From: Paenibacillus hemerocallicola
GTDB taxonomy: Bacteria > Bacillota > Bacilli > Paenibacillales > NBRC-103111
Length of the DNA: 64,000 bases
NCBI RefSeq assembly: GCF_006265175.1
Contig: NZ_VDCQ01000020.1
Location: 1 to 64,000, forward strand
Direction of reading: 5' to 3'
The notes under the pieces were generated by a model. The model had not been told where the DNA came from, searched no databases, and worked only from the letters and a program-made list of their open reading frames with translations. Of this stretch, positions 43,783-52,607 are shown one piece after another; position 1 is the stretch's first letter; each line of letters starts with the position of its first letter. The translations under genes and the position numbers were made by a program.

Positions 43783-44391
43783 ATGGAGCAGGAGAAACGA
43801 ATGGCCGGCGACTACGAGGTTTATCAGGCGTTGCCCGTTGGCCGGGTCGAGGTTATTTTGGGCATCGACGCGACGAATCCCGAGAAGCCCTATTTGGTCT
43901 GCTACTGCGACCAGAACAATTTGTTTGGCATCGACCAGTATTATGGCGCAGAAGGATATGCGGACTATCTGCAGGCGATGCAGGAATTTACCAAGCTGAT
44001 GCAGTGGGAGATCGAGAAGCTCCAGACCGAGCGTTCGGCCCTTACGGAGCCAATGGCTCCGGTTCTATCTGCTCATTGCCTGCCCATCAAGGGCGAGGAT
44101 GAACTGAGCGGCAGGTTGGTTGTGATTCGCCCGGAAAGGCTGAGACCGGAGTTTCGCACGGCGGATCATCAAGTGGTCTGGGTGACGGGCGGCTTCGGCG
44201 CATCAGGAAATTCACGCGGCCGTGCAGTTTTCGCGATGAGGCTCTATTCCGGCGATGAATGCCGCTATAACCGCGAAGACCTGTTGGGCTTCCTGAAACC
44301 GGAGCATACACCGACGTGGGCAGCCGAGAAGCTGGCGCTGCTTCAAGCAGAGAAGCAACAGAAGCCGCGGTCGCGAGACGAAGCCCGCTAA
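43783..44391 (+). CDS. Conserved ICE-associated protein of unknown function
   Basis: A 202-residue soluble protein. The N-terminal part (LPVGRVEVILGIDATNPEKPYLVCYCDQNNLFGIDQYY) and the C-terminal block (LSGRLVVIRPERLRPEFRTADHQ, then VTGGFGASGNSRGRAVFAMRLYSGDE and W..EKLAL) resemble proteins common in Tn1549-like ICEs, often annotated as DUF3849/DUF4316-type. I cannot fix the family by eye. It follows the 56-residue gene by 2 bp and precedes the pilus-like operon. Confidence 0.55.
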   Translation: MEQEKRMAGDYEVYQALPVGRVEVILGIDATNPEKPYLVCYCDQNNLFGIDQYYGAEGYADYLQAMQEFTKLMQWEIEKLQTERSALTEPMAPVLSAHCLPIKGEDELSGRLVVIRPERLRPEFRTADHQVVWVTGGFGASGNSRGRAVFAMRLYSGDECRYNREDLLGFLKPEHTPTWAAEKLALLQAEKQQKPRSRDEAR

Positions 44392-44433
44392 GGAAAGTCC
44401 CATCCCTTCCAATGAAGAAAGGAGTCGTTCTCG

Positions 44434-45561
44434 ATGTCGTGGACTTCTCGCAACCGCAAGGCGTTGGTCATTGGGGCCATTGCGGTTAGTATGGTGCTGC
44501 TGATAGCGGCGGCGGTTTACATGCTGGTGCAGCATGTCGAGCAGAAGCAACAGCAGCAACATCTGCAAGAATACTATGAACAGCAACTTGAAACGTTGAA
44601 GCAGGAACAGGAAAGGAAGAGTCGGGAGGCGTGGGTAGCAAGCCGGACTGTTGCGGCTGGCGCTGTGCTGACAGCCGATGATCTCAAGGCGGTTCCGATG
44701 CCCGCCGAGCTTCTTCCGTCCGGTATTCTGACCAATCGGAAGGAGATTATCGGCAAGCATGCCAAGGTGGCGCTGGAGCCGGGAACGCCGCTGCTCGCTT
44801 CCTTTCTGTACGAGGGACAGCCGGTTCCAAAGGATGTGCGGCTCAAGGAATTTCAGGTGATTCAGCTTCCCTCCAATCTCAAGGCCGAGCAGTTCATCGA
44901 CGTGCGAATTGGCTTCCCCACGGGTGAAGACTTTGTGCTGCTGTCCAAAAAGAAGGTGCGGCAGTTGTCGGGCAATGTGGTCTGGCTGGAAATCAACGAA
45001 AAGGACATTCTGCAAGCCTCCAGCGCCATTATTGATGCGTATCTGCAAGGCGCGCGGCTTTACGCGCTGCCTTACGTCGAGCCGGGCTTGCAGGAGGCGG
45101 CTGTCGTCAACTACCCTGCCAATCCGAAGGTTCTGGATTTAATGAAGATCGACCCCAATCTGCTCGAGACGGCCGAAACGGAATTGGCTCGCAATCTGCG
45201 CCAAACCTTGGACACCAATTTGAAGGCGGTCAGCGAATCGGACAAGCTGAGGGCGTCCAGCGGCAATGTCACGGTCCAGCAGCAACTGCAAAACGAGCGG
45301 GCGACCACCCGGCAAGGCAATGCCATGTTTGAGACGCAGACGCCATTAGGGGGCGGGAACTCGGAGACGACGGCACCCAACGACACCACGTCGGGGGTGG
45401 GACAGCCACCGGCTTCCGAGGAGGCACCGCAGCAACCGTCGGTTCCTTCGGTTCCGACAGGTTCCGTTACGCCCCCTCCGGCTTCAACGGGAAAGGAAGC
45501 AACCCCGGAAACAAATGCCCCATCGGGAGAAGACCGTTGGGAGGATATCTTAAATCAGTAA
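44434..45561 (+). CDS. CpaB/RcpC-like SAF-domain protein of a Tad-type pilus module
   Basis: The 375-residue protein has one N-terminal membrane helix (VIGAIAVSMVLLIAAAVYML), a Gln-rich coiled segment (45-65), and a SAF domain. The SAF domain is seen as WVASRTVAAGAVLTADDLKAVPMPAELLP, then GKHAKVALEPGTPLLAS near residue 70-130, the fold used by CpaB/FlgA. A Pro/Ser/Thr-rich tail (310-375) follows. CpaB proteins assemble on the outer face of Tad pilus machines. RBS AAAGGAG; the start of the next gene lies 12 bp after the stop, so the operon is tight. Confidence 0.7.
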   Translation: MSWTSRNRKALVIGAIAVSMVLLIAAAVYMLVQHVEQKQQQQHLQEYYEQQLETLKQEQERKSREAWVASRTVAAGAVLTADDLKAVPMPAELLPSGILTNRKEIIGKHAKVALEPGTPLLASFLYEGQPVPKDVRLKEFQVIQLPSNLKAEQFIDVRIGFPTGEDFVLLSKKKVRQLSGNVVWLEINEKDILQASSAIIDAYLQGARLYALPYVEPGLQEAAVVNYPANPKVLDLMKIDPNLLETAETELARNLRQTLDTNLKAVSESDKLRASSGNVTVQQQLQNERATTRQGNAMFETQTPLGGGNSETTAPNDTTSGVGQPPASEEAPQQPSVPSVPTGSVTPPPASTGKEATPETNAPSGEDRWEDILNQ

Positions 45562-45572
45562 GGGAGACGGCT

Positions 45573-46280
45573 ATGAAAAAAATCGTATTTCTCGGCTCGG
45601 CGGACAAAAGCCATGTGCTGCTGGCGCTCGGTCGTTTATGGACCAGCCTGGGCAAGAAGGTGCTGCTCGTGGATTCCACGATGGGCCAAGCCGTCCAGGG
45701 ATATCTGCCGCCTGCGTTCACCGGCAGCGCCGTGCAGGAGTTTGAGGACATGGATGTGGCCTATGGCTATGTGACATCCATGCAACTGGAGCGTGCCCTG
45801 GAACAGGCGGGAACCGCAGGCGCTTATGATGTGCTGCTGCTCGACACCGACCATACGCAAATGGTAACGGGCCGCGATTTACCCGGCTATGACAAACGGA
45901 TATGGTGCTGGGACGGCAAGCGGCTGTCGCTGCAAAAAAATGAGGAGCTGCTGCTGCGCTTGTGCTTGCACGAAGCGGAAGCGCCGCTCTCTTTTTATGA
46001 ATGGCTGTCTCCGGCCTTGCCGGGCAGACTGCCCGCGTGGCAGGCGGAAACGCGGCTGCGCCATGTGGAGTGGCTGGAGCCTTCTTTTCACTTCCCGCTG
46101 GATGAACGTGATGCCACGGTTGATGTGCATAACCAGCATCAACACCGCCTTGACCTTCGCGGCGTGAGCGGAGCGTTTCGGCAGGGGCTGCTCTCGATGC
46201 TGCAACAGCTTGCCGAATGCGACGCCAAGGCCGCGCGGCGCGCTTGGGCGATGGCCCAAAAGCGATGGCGAGTCTGGTAG
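45573..46280 (+). CDS. ParA/TadZ-like protein with degenerate nucleotide site (first of two)
   Basis: The 235-residue protein has an N-terminal strand-loop-helix IVFLGSADKSHVLLALGRLWTSLGKKVLLVDSTMGQA in the ParA/MinD layout. The Walker A loop reads GSADKSHV and lacks the Gly-rich GKTT core, so ATP binding is doubtful. LLLDTDHTQM occupies the Walker B position. Its place between CpaB-like and TadA-like genes argues for a TadZ/CpaE-type localisation factor. ATG 45573 behind AAGGGAGACGG. A larger relative follows immediately. Confidence 0.55.
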   Translation: MKKIVFLGSADKSHVLLALGRLWTSLGKKVLLVDSTMGQAVQGYLPPAFTGSAVQEFEDMDVAYGYVTSMQLERALEQAGTAGAYDVLLLDTDHTQMVTGRDLPGYDKRIWCWDGKRLSLQKNEELLLRLCLHEAEAPLSFYEWLSPALPGRLPAWQAETRLRHVEWLEPSFHFPLDERDATVDVHNQHQHRLDLRGVSGAFRQGLLSMLQQLAECDAKAARRAWAMAQKRWRVW

Positions 46281-46294
46281 AAAGGAGAACGCAC

Positions 46295-47128
46295 ATGGGA
46301 ATGATCGTCGTGTTTTGGAGTCCGTTCCCCGGCCAGGCCGGAACGACAACCAATCTGCTGGCAACGGCTGCGTGTTTGGGGCTGGAATACTCGGCCCGGC
46401 TGCTGCACCTCGGCCTTCTTCGCGAGGAGGATGAGGTGGTGCAGCGGGCCTTTTACCAGCCGGAAAAAAATCCGTCCCGGTTGCCGGATAGCGGCATCGA
46501 CGCGCTGCTGCGGCTGTTGCAAAACCGGAAGCTGGAAGCGAGGATGCTGCGGGATTATGCGCAGCCGCTGCTGCGGGAACGGCTGGACGTGCTGCATGGC
46601 TCGGCAAAGTCGAACGAAGGCTTTGCCATGCTGGCGGAGCGATGGCTGGAGCCGCTTTTGGATACGGCCAAGCGCGCTTACGATCTGGTGCTGTTGGACG
46701 GCGGCAGCGGGCGGGCTTCGGGCTGGCGAGAGACGCTGCGGAATCGGGCGGATCTCGTCGTCGTTTGCCTGCCGCAAAATCGCTTGCTGCTGGAACGCTT
46801 TTTTCAATCGCCGGAAAGCGAGCGGTTAAACGGACTGAAAGCGATGCTGGTGTTTGGACAGTTCGATCCGGCATCGGCTCTTACTGTAAACAATCTCCAG
46901 CGCCGTTTCCGCTGGCAGCAGCCGGCCTTTCCGGTCGTGCATAATACCGGCTGGCTGGATGCGGTGCAGCAAGGAGAGGGGCTCCAGTATTGGTTCCGCA
47001 ATCGCAGCCTGTCGCGCCAGCACGAAAACCATCGCTTTATTCGGCAGGTGCGCGCTCTGGCGCATGCGCTGATGGAGGGGACTGGCGCTAATCGGCCCCT
47101 GTTCGGCGGCAAGGAGGACACGCCATGA
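46295..47128 (+). CDS. TadZ/CpaE-like ParA-family protein (second of two)
   Basis: The 277-residue protein starts IVVFWSPFPGQAGTTTNLLATAACLGLEYSARLLHLG. This is the MinD/CpaE layout with a P-loop GQAGTTTN, in which the usual signature Lys and the GKTT Lys are both replaced. DLVLLDGGSG near 130 marks Walker B, and DLVVVCLPQNRLLL near 150 is the following strand. CpaE/TadZ proteins guide Tad machines to their site and often have degenerate ATPase sites. ATG 46295 with AAAGGAG. The stop overlaps the ATPase start (ATGA). Confidence 0.6.
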   Translation: MGMIVVFWSPFPGQAGTTTNLLATAACLGLEYSARLLHLGLLREEDEVVQRAFYQPEKNPSRLPDSGIDALLRLLQNRKLEARMLRDYAQPLLRERLDVLHGSAKSNEGFAMLAERWLEPLLDTAKRAYDLVLLDGGSGRASGWRETLRNRADLVVVCLPQNRLLLERFFQSPESERLNGLKAMLVFGQFDPASALTVNNLQRRFRWQQPAFPVVHNTGWLDAVQQGEGLQYWFRNRSLSRQHENHRFIRQVRALAHALMEGTGANRPLFGGKEDTP

Positions 47129-48987
47129 TGACGCTGCTGAATACCCTGCTTGTGCTTGCGCTTCTGCTGCTGGCGGCATTTTTCTTGTATATGCGCATGA
47201 GCCGCCGCCTGCCGGAGCGAACAGATGGTGAGACCGTGTACACGCTGGAAGCGATGACGGCGTTCGTCAAAGACACCTTGCACGAAATGACAACGAGCCA
47301 TCTCAGCGATTTCGGTTTGTCCGAGGAAGAATACCGCCGCCGCAAGAACAAGCGGGCAGAGCTAAAGAAGGCACTGCGCGGCTGCACCTCCGGCGATTTG
47401 CGGGACAAGGAATACGTGAAGCAAGTAATCGCCGATTTGCTGATGCAGCAATACGAATTGGACAATAAACACCTGAACCTGTTGCTGCCGTTCCATCAGC
47501 CGGATGCCCTCACTGCCCAAGATCAGTTTGACATCCTGCTGGATCGCTACAGGCAGCAATTCGGGCTACGGGCGCTGGAGCAGATGCTTCAGGCGTATGA
47601 GCTGGATCGGCAACGTTTCGATGACGACGGGCAGCTTGAGGCTTACCGGATCACGGAGGAAGACATTCAGAGCATCTATGCTCAAAGCGCTCCCCAGTTG
47701 ACAGTGGAGGATAAGCTGCGCATTGTCGTGCAGCGGATTTACCAGCACTACAAGGGATTTAGCGTCATCGACGAGCTGCGCGATATGCGAATCGACGGCG
47801 TATCCGGCGGGGTGTCCGGTTTGCCGCCGCTGATGTGGGAGGGCGAATGGGCGTTCGAGGAGGATGTGCAATGGCAGGCATTGCCCCGTTCGCACGATAG
47901 CGTCTGGCTGTTTTACAAGGGCAAGTCCATTCATCTGAGTTTCCTTTCGTTCGGCTCGGAGCAGGAGCTGCGCCGCGTCTGTCAGATCATCTACAAGCAT
48001 AATTTTCCCGGCCAGTTGTCCGAGGCCAACGGCTATAAGGTCAATGAAATGGGCGACGGCTCGCGCGTCGTCGTCTTGCGCCCCCGGTTTGCGGAATCGT
48101 GGGCTTTTTTTGTGCGCAAATTCGATGTGCAGAGTGCCACGCTGGAGCAGTTGATTCAAGACGAAAATGCGGAGCTGCCGATCGGACTCATCCGCTATTT
48201 GGTCGCGGGTGCGCGGATTACGGCGATCACCGGTTCGCAGGGCAGCGGCAAGACGACCCTGCTGATGGCGATGGTGCGCCATATTCCGGCCGTGCTACCG
48301 ATCCGGGTTCAGGAAATGAGCTTTGAGCTGCAACTGCGCAAGATTTACCCGAACCGCAACATCGTCAGCCTGCGCGAAACGGAAACGATTACTGGCCAGC
48401 AAGGACTGGACATTCAGAAGAAAACGGACGGCTCGGTGAACATTTTGGGCGAGGTGGCGACCGACCCGGTTGCGGCCTGGATGGTGCAGATGGCGCAGGT
48501 CGCATCCCTGTTTACGCTGTTCACCCACCACGCCAAAACGTTCCGCGATCTCGTGCTGTCTCTGCGCAATTCCCTGCTCAAGACCGGCGTGTTCAGCAGC
48601 GAGCGCGTGGCGGAGCAGCAGGTCGTCAGCGTCGTCAATTTCGACATTCATCTGCGCCGCGACTTGGACGGGCGAAGATACATTGAACGGATTACGGAAT
48701 GTATGCCGGTGCCGCAGGAAGCGGACTATCCGACTGACTTCACCGGCAAGATGACCAAGGATGTGCGGCTGGCCGCCTTTATGGAAACGGTGCTGGAATT
48801 TTTCCGACGCTCGACGGATCGTCCGCTGTACACTGCCCGGAACTTGATCGAATACCGGGAAGGACGGTATGTTGCTGTTCATCCGTTGTCCGAGCAAAGC
48901 CGCCGGGACATGGCAACCTATTTGAACGGCCCGGATCAGGCGGTCTTCGATGCCTTTCTGGACAGCCATTGGGAGGAGGAGTCATGA
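47125..48987 (+). CDS. TadA/CpaF-like secretion ATPase with N-terminal membrane anchor
   Basis: The 620-residue protein is a T2SS/T4P/Tad-type AAA ATPase. The first 23 residues form a membrane helix (LNTLLVLALLLLAAFFLYM), which is unusual because TadA/CpaF are normally soluble. Helical N-terminal region 25-230; then the N2-type domain (RIDGVSGGVSGLPP; SRVVVLRPRFAESWAFFVRKF) and the ATPase domain: Walker A TGSQGSGKTTLLMAM near 370, Asp-box/His-box stretches, Walker B VNILGEVATDPVAAWM near 435, and FTLFTHHAKTFRDLV. It would power extrusion of the pilin-like proteins encoded downstream. Start and stop overlap both neighbours (ATGA). Confidence 0.82.
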   Translation: MMTLLNTLLVLALLLLAAFFLYMRMSRRLPERTDGETVYTLEAMTAFVKDTLHEMTTSHLSDFGLSEEEYRRRKNKRAELKKALRGCTSGDLRDKEYVKQVIADLLMQQYELDNKHLNLLLPFHQPDALTAQDQFDILLDRYRQQFGLRALEQMLQAYELDRQRFDDDGQLEAYRITEEDIQSIYAQSAPQLTVEDKLRIVVQRIYQHYKGFSVIDELRDMRIDGVSGGVSGLPPLMWEGEWAFEEDVQWQALPRSHDSVWLFYKGKSIHLSFLSFGSEQELRRVCQIIYKHNFPGQLSEANGYKVNEMGDGSRVVVLRPRFAESWAFFVRKFDVQSATLEQLIQDENAELPIGLIRYLVAGARITAITGSQGSGKTTLLMAMVRHIPAVLPIRVQEMSFELQLRKIYPNRNIVSLRETETITGQQGLDIQKKTDGSVNILGEVATDPVAAWMVQMAQVASLFTLFTHHAKTFRDLVLSLRNSLLKTGVFSSERVAEQQVVSVVNFDIHLRRDLDGRRYIERITECMPVPQEADYPTDFTGKMTKDVRLAAFMETVLEFFRRSTDRPLYTARNLIEYREGRYVAVHPLSEQSRRDMATYLNGPDQAVFDAFLDSHWEEES

Positions 48988-51053
48988 TGCGGGAATGGCT
49001 CTCTCCACTCCTCGGCATATCGACAGTTCTGTTCCTGATGGCGGTGGCGGCGTTCCTATGGCTGTCCCGACGTGATTCGGATATTGCCGCCATTCGGCGC
49101 TACGAATCGCTGCGCAAGCCTGGACAGGCGTCGCGCAGACAAGCGATGTACAGTTTCCTGCAACAGTTGTACAGCGTGTGCGAGCAGGTGCCGATACTGC
49201 GTGCCTATTTGCATCATCTGCGCAAGCGGCTCCTGATCGTTCGGTTGGGCGACGAGTGGAAGCTGCGACTGGAAACGATCAAGTCTGCTTTGCGGGTGTG
49301 GAGCATCCTTCTCTTGCTCGTTATCCCGCTTGCCGTCATGGTGCGCGATCCGTTCACCTGGGGCATGCTGCTGCTTGGGCTTTGGGTAGGCCACGGCGTG
49401 CTCGCGGATATGGGCGTGCAACGGCTGGAACTGCGGCTGCTCCGGCAGCTTCGCACGTTCTTCGGTGATGTGCGTCATCACTACCATCGCCATGGCATGG
49501 TCGAGGAAGCGATCTATGAGGCGGCGGACGGCGCGCCCTATGAAATGGCGCTGCACGGACAAGAGCTGTACGACATGCTGACGGACAGCAATGCGGAGGA
49601 CAAGCTGGCGCAATACGTGGAGCTGGCCCCCAATCGTTATTTGCAGGGGCTGGCCGGATTGTCTTATCTCATTAAAGAGCATGGCGACCGGCAAACGGAA
49701 AGCGGCTCAGTGTATCTCAAGGGGCTGGAAAAGTTGTCTGGCGAGCTGAGTCTGGAGCTGCTGCGGCGGGAGAGGCTCAGTTATTTGCTGCAAGGGCTGA
49801 CGGTGATTGCGCTGGTGCCGCTGCTCTTTACCCGCCCGATTGAAGCATGGGCAAGCCGCTTTTTTCCGCCGATGGACGCCTTTTACGCCGGAGCACTCGG
49901 CTGGCTGGCGAAGCTGAGCCTGCTCGTAGTCGTCTGGCTGTCCTATGTGCTACTCCGCGCGTTGTCGGAACTGGATGGAGCCGCTCGGCATTCGAGCCGC
50001 CGTCGCTGGGAAAAACACGTGTACGGCTGGCCCTGGATACGCTGGCTCGTGCAGCGGCTGGGGCCGACTCCCGATTCGCGGGAAGAGCAGCGGGTGACCC
50101 GGCTACTCAAGGATACCGCATCCCCGCTGCGGCTGGAATGGTTTTATGTGCAGCGACTGGTCGCGGGCGCGTTGGCCTTTGCCGCCGTGCTGGGGCTGTT
50201 CGTATCCCTGCATGCCACGGAGCGCCATCAACTGCTGTATGCGCCAGTCAAGCCGGGGATGCTGTTCGGGCAGTTGTCGGCCGAGGAAGAAGCCAAGGCG
50301 CGGGAAGCCGCAGCGCTGGATCGTCGTATCATCGACCAAGTAAAGGAGGTGAGGCCGCGCAACGAACGCATCATTCTAAACCTGCTTCGCCAGCAGGCGG
50401 TAAACGGCGAACAGGACGAAGAGCTTCGTCTGACCGCGCGACGGGTGATGGACAAGCTGGAACGATTGGAGCAGCCGCGGCTGCTGTGGTGGGAGGTGTT
50501 ATTGGCTATCGCCGCAGGCTGGGGCGGGTTTGCGCTGCCCGTTGGCATCCGATGGTTTGAACGGCGCATGCGGCGGATGGAGATGAAGCACGAGGTCGAT
50601 CAGTTGCAGGCGGTGATCGCCATGCTGGCCGGGATGGAACGCATGTCGGTCGAGCAGTTGCTGATCTGGATGGAGCAATTTGCCCGTGTGTTCAAGGAGC
50701 CGTTGCAAGTATGCTTGCTCCACTTTGAGCAGGGCGAGGAGCAGGCGCTGGCGCAGCTCAAGGAAGATGCGCCGTTTGTACCGTTCGTGCGGACCGTGGA
50801 GAAGCTGGAGCTGGCATCGCAGCATTTGACGATCCGTCAGGCGTTCGACGATCTCGAAGCGGAGCAGGCCTATGCGCGGGAGCAGCGCAAGCAGGAGTAT
50901 GAGCAATTGATTGAACAAAAGGCAGGCTGGGGGCGCTGGATCGGCTTTACCCCCCTGATGACGCTGATTTTCGGGTATTTGGTTATCCCGCTCCTTGTCG
51001 TCAGCCTGCATCAAATGACGTCTTATTACGAACAGCTTCAACGCCTTCAGTAA
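48984..51053 (+). CDS. Fused TadB-TadC-like inner-membrane platform protein
   Basis: The 689-residue protein carries two T2SSF-type halves. The first (about 60-320) has membrane pairs VWSILLLLVIPLAVMV, LTVIALVPLLF and LLVVVWLSYVLLRAL around LRQLRTFFGDVRHHYHRHGMVEEAIYEA. The second (about 390-685) has FAAVLGLFVSL and ends MTLIFGYLVIPLLVVSL, with EVDQLQAVIAMLAGMERMSVEQLLIWM. In Tad loci TadB and TadC are separate genes, so this is a fusion or a duplicated single protein. ATG 48984 overlaps the ATPase stop, RBS GGGAGGAGGA. Confidence 0.75.
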   Translation: MMREWLSPLLGISTVLFLMAVAAFLWLSRRDSDIAAIRRYESLRKPGQASRRQAMYSFLQQLYSVCEQVPILRAYLHHLRKRLLIVRLGDEWKLRLETIKSALRVWSILLLLVIPLAVMVRDPFTWGMLLLGLWVGHGVLADMGVQRLELRLLRQLRTFFGDVRHHYHRHGMVEEAIYEAADGAPYEMALHGQELYDMLTDSNAEDKLAQYVELAPNRYLQGLAGLSYLIKEHGDRQTESGSVYLKGLEKLSGELSLELLRRERLSYLLQGLTVIALVPLLFTRPIEAWASRFFPPMDAFYAGALGWLAKLSLLVVVWLSYVLLRALSELDGAARHSSRRRWEKHVYGWPWIRWLVQRLGPTPDSREEQRVTRLLKDTASPLRLEWFYVQRLVAGALAFAAVLGLFVSLHATERHQLLYAPVKPGMLFGQLSAEEEAKAREAAALDRRIIDQVKEVRPRNERIILNLLRQQAVNGEQDEELRLTARRVMDKLERLEQPRLLWWEVLLAIAAGWGGFALPVGIRWFERRMRRMEMKHEVDQLQAVIAMLAGMERMSVEQLLIWMEQFARVFKEPLQVCLLHFEQGEEQALAQLKEDAPFVPFVRTVEKLELASQHLTIRQAFDDLEAEQAYAREQRKQEYEQLIEQKAGWGRWIGFTPLMTLIFGYLVIPLLVVSLHQMTSYYEQLQRLQ

Positions 51054-51066
51054 GCCGTACAGGCAT

Positions 51067-51095
51067 CCTTCCTTTTCTTAGGGGAAGGCTTTTTT
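51067..51095 (+). terminator. Intrinsic terminator between the platform gene and the first pilin-like gene
   Basis: CCTTCC pairs with GGAAGG around a 10-base loop, followed by C and T6. It precedes the AAAGGAG RBS of the next gene by about 15 bp. Confidence 0.7.
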
Positions 51096-51123
51096 GTCTA
51101 TTCAAATTAAAGGAGCGAACTCA

Positions 51124-51603
51124 ATGTCGAATGCACAAAAAGCATTGGTGATGGCGGCGGGCATTTTCCTCGCCATCGCTCTCATTACCCTGGCCGTGGT
51201 GCTGTTTGCTTCGGCCCAGGATTCCACCAAGGCGGGGCAAAGCAATTTCAGCAACATTCAAACCGAGCTGTCGCAAACGGCCTTTACCGTGTACGACAAT
51301 ACGACGCTGTCGGGCAGCCAGGTCGTCAATGCGCTTCGCAAATTCCGCGATGTCGATCAATTCGGCATTCAGATTTTCACCGGCAAGAATCCCGCCGGGC
51401 AATGGTACGGCAAAACGATCAATACGAGCGTGCCGCTCGACAACGTGACCTACGGCACCGTCGTCGGGGTGGCTCCGGGCCTGATCGCACAGACGGTAGA
51501 CGAGGCGGACATCAACTACGTGAACCCGAGCGGCAAGTTCCGCGCGAGTTTGGTGCTGGATAGCAGCAATGTCATTCGCGGCATCGTGTTCCGGCAGCAG
51601 TAA
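51124..51603 (+). CDS. Pilin-like protein (159 residues)
   Basis: Short N-terminal stretch MSNAQK, then a 24-residue membrane helix (ALVMAAGIFLAIALITLAVVLF) and an exported domain rich in Asn, Thr, Gly and beta-type sequence (FSNIQTELSQTAFTVYDNTTLSGSQVVNALRKF). The helix lies where a pilin N-terminal helix would be, but no clear G-x4-E prepilin peptidase site is visible, so it may stay anchored or use a different processing enzyme. It follows a leader terminator and is probably the most strongly expressed gene of the set. A weak similarity to the next gene (GSQVVNAL / GAEVLHVL) suggests paralogy. Confidence 0.55.
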   Translation: MSNAQKALVMAAGIFLAIALITLAVVLFASAQDSTKAGQSNFSNIQTELSQTAFTVYDNTTLSGSQVVNALRKFRDVDQFGIQIFTGKNPAGQWYGKTINTSVPLDNVTYGTVVGVAPGLIAQTVDEADINYVNPSGKFRASLVLDSSNVIRGIVFRQQ

Positions 51604-51669
51604 GACTGGAGGAAGGACCGGAAGCGTCCGGGGAAACCGGACGTTTCCGTCTGAAAGGAGGAAAACCGG

Positions 51670-52062
51670 ATGGATTACGCCCCGAGAACGATGATGGAGA
51701 TGAGTGTCGCTTTTTTGGCATTTCTGATGGCGGTGGGAACGGGCCTGCTGCTGTTTCAAAACGGGGCTTCGCTGAATACGTTAGCCTACGTTTCCGGCCA
51801 AGCCCAAGATCGTAGCCTGCACCAGACCGCAAATCCCGCGGTCGGCGACGGCACAATGAGCGGCGCGGAAGTGCTCCACGTGCTTGCTCGGCTGGAGGAA
51901 GGCGATGCGGAAATGCTCGTCGACGGTATCCGGTACGCAGCGCCGCTGGAACGTGAGCAGCTTCGCATGGCAGGCATTCCTTTGCAGAAGAAATATGTGC
52001 CTGAATACGAACGCGATGCGGAGGGGCGTTTGCTGCGTCTGGTCTTGAGGCGGGTGCCATGA
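51670..52062 (+). CDS. Pilin/pseudopilin-like protein (130 residues)
   Basis: N-terminal MDYAPRTMMEMS followed by a membrane helix (VAFLAFLMAVGTGLLLF), then an exported domain with SGAEVLHVLARLEEGDAEMLVDG. This echoes the SGSQVVNALRKF block of the preceding protein. RBS AAAGGAGGAAAACC. The stop overlaps the next start (ATGA). Inferred minor subunit of the same filament; no family name assigned. Confidence 0.5.
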   Translation: MDYAPRTMMEMSVAFLAFLMAVGTGLLLFQNGASLNTLAYVSGQAQDRSLHQTANPAVGDGTMSGAEVLHVLARLEEGDAEMLVDGIRYAAPLEREQLRMAGIPLQKKYVPEYERDAEGRLLRLVLRRVP

Positions 52063-52607
52063 ACACGCTGCTCAAGCTGTTTGCGGTGCTGATCGCGCTC
52101 CTGCTGCTTTACCTGTATCCCCTCTCCGCCGCCTTCGACCAGCAGGACGATATTTCCGAGCTGGTGGCGATGCGGGCGACGACCTCGTTTGTGGATGCGG
52201 TGCGTGACAAGGGAGGCATTACGCCTGCGATGTACAACGATTTTATGGCCGCGTTGGCGGCAACCGGCAACAGCTTTGCCGTCGAGATGGAGCATGGCGG
52301 CAAAACCTATGTGCCGGTCTACGAGGACCCGACCCGGTCGGAAACGTTCCGCGGCACCTACGAGATTCACTACGATTCGTTCTACAACGCGCAGATTTTG
52401 CCGGTGCTGTTCCCCAACAATACGCTGGCCAAGGATGATCCGAGCCGCCGATACCGGATGCGGGTAGGCGATTCCTTTTCGGTTATGGTGCGCAACACGA
52501 ACCGGACGGCGGGGACGCTGATCTTTGACATGCTGAACAACACGATAAGCCCGAATGAAAAGATCGTCATTCCCTACGGAGGGACGGTGCGCCATGCGAT
52601 GGATTGA
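52059..52607 (+). CDS. Membrane-anchored pilin/pseudopilin-like protein (182 residues)
   Basis: One N-terminal membrane helix (LLKLFAVLIALLLLYLYPL) and an extracytoplasmic domain (residues 25-182) with aromatic-rich strands (FRGTYEIHYDSFYNAQILPVLF; RRYRMRVGDSFSVMV). No motif recognised. Overlaps both neighbours by ATGA-type junctions or a 14-bp overlap, so translation is coupled within this four-gene set of small membrane-anchored proteins. Confidence 0.5.
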   Translation: MNTLLKLFAVLIALLLLYLYPLSAAFDQQDDISELVAMRATTSFVDAVRDKGGITPAMYNDFMAALAATGNSFAVEMEHGGKTYVPVYEDPTRSETFRGTYEIHYDSFYNAQILPVLFPNNTLAKDDPSRRYRMRVGDSFSVMVRNTNRTAGTLIFDMLNNTISPNEKIVIPYGGTVRHAMD

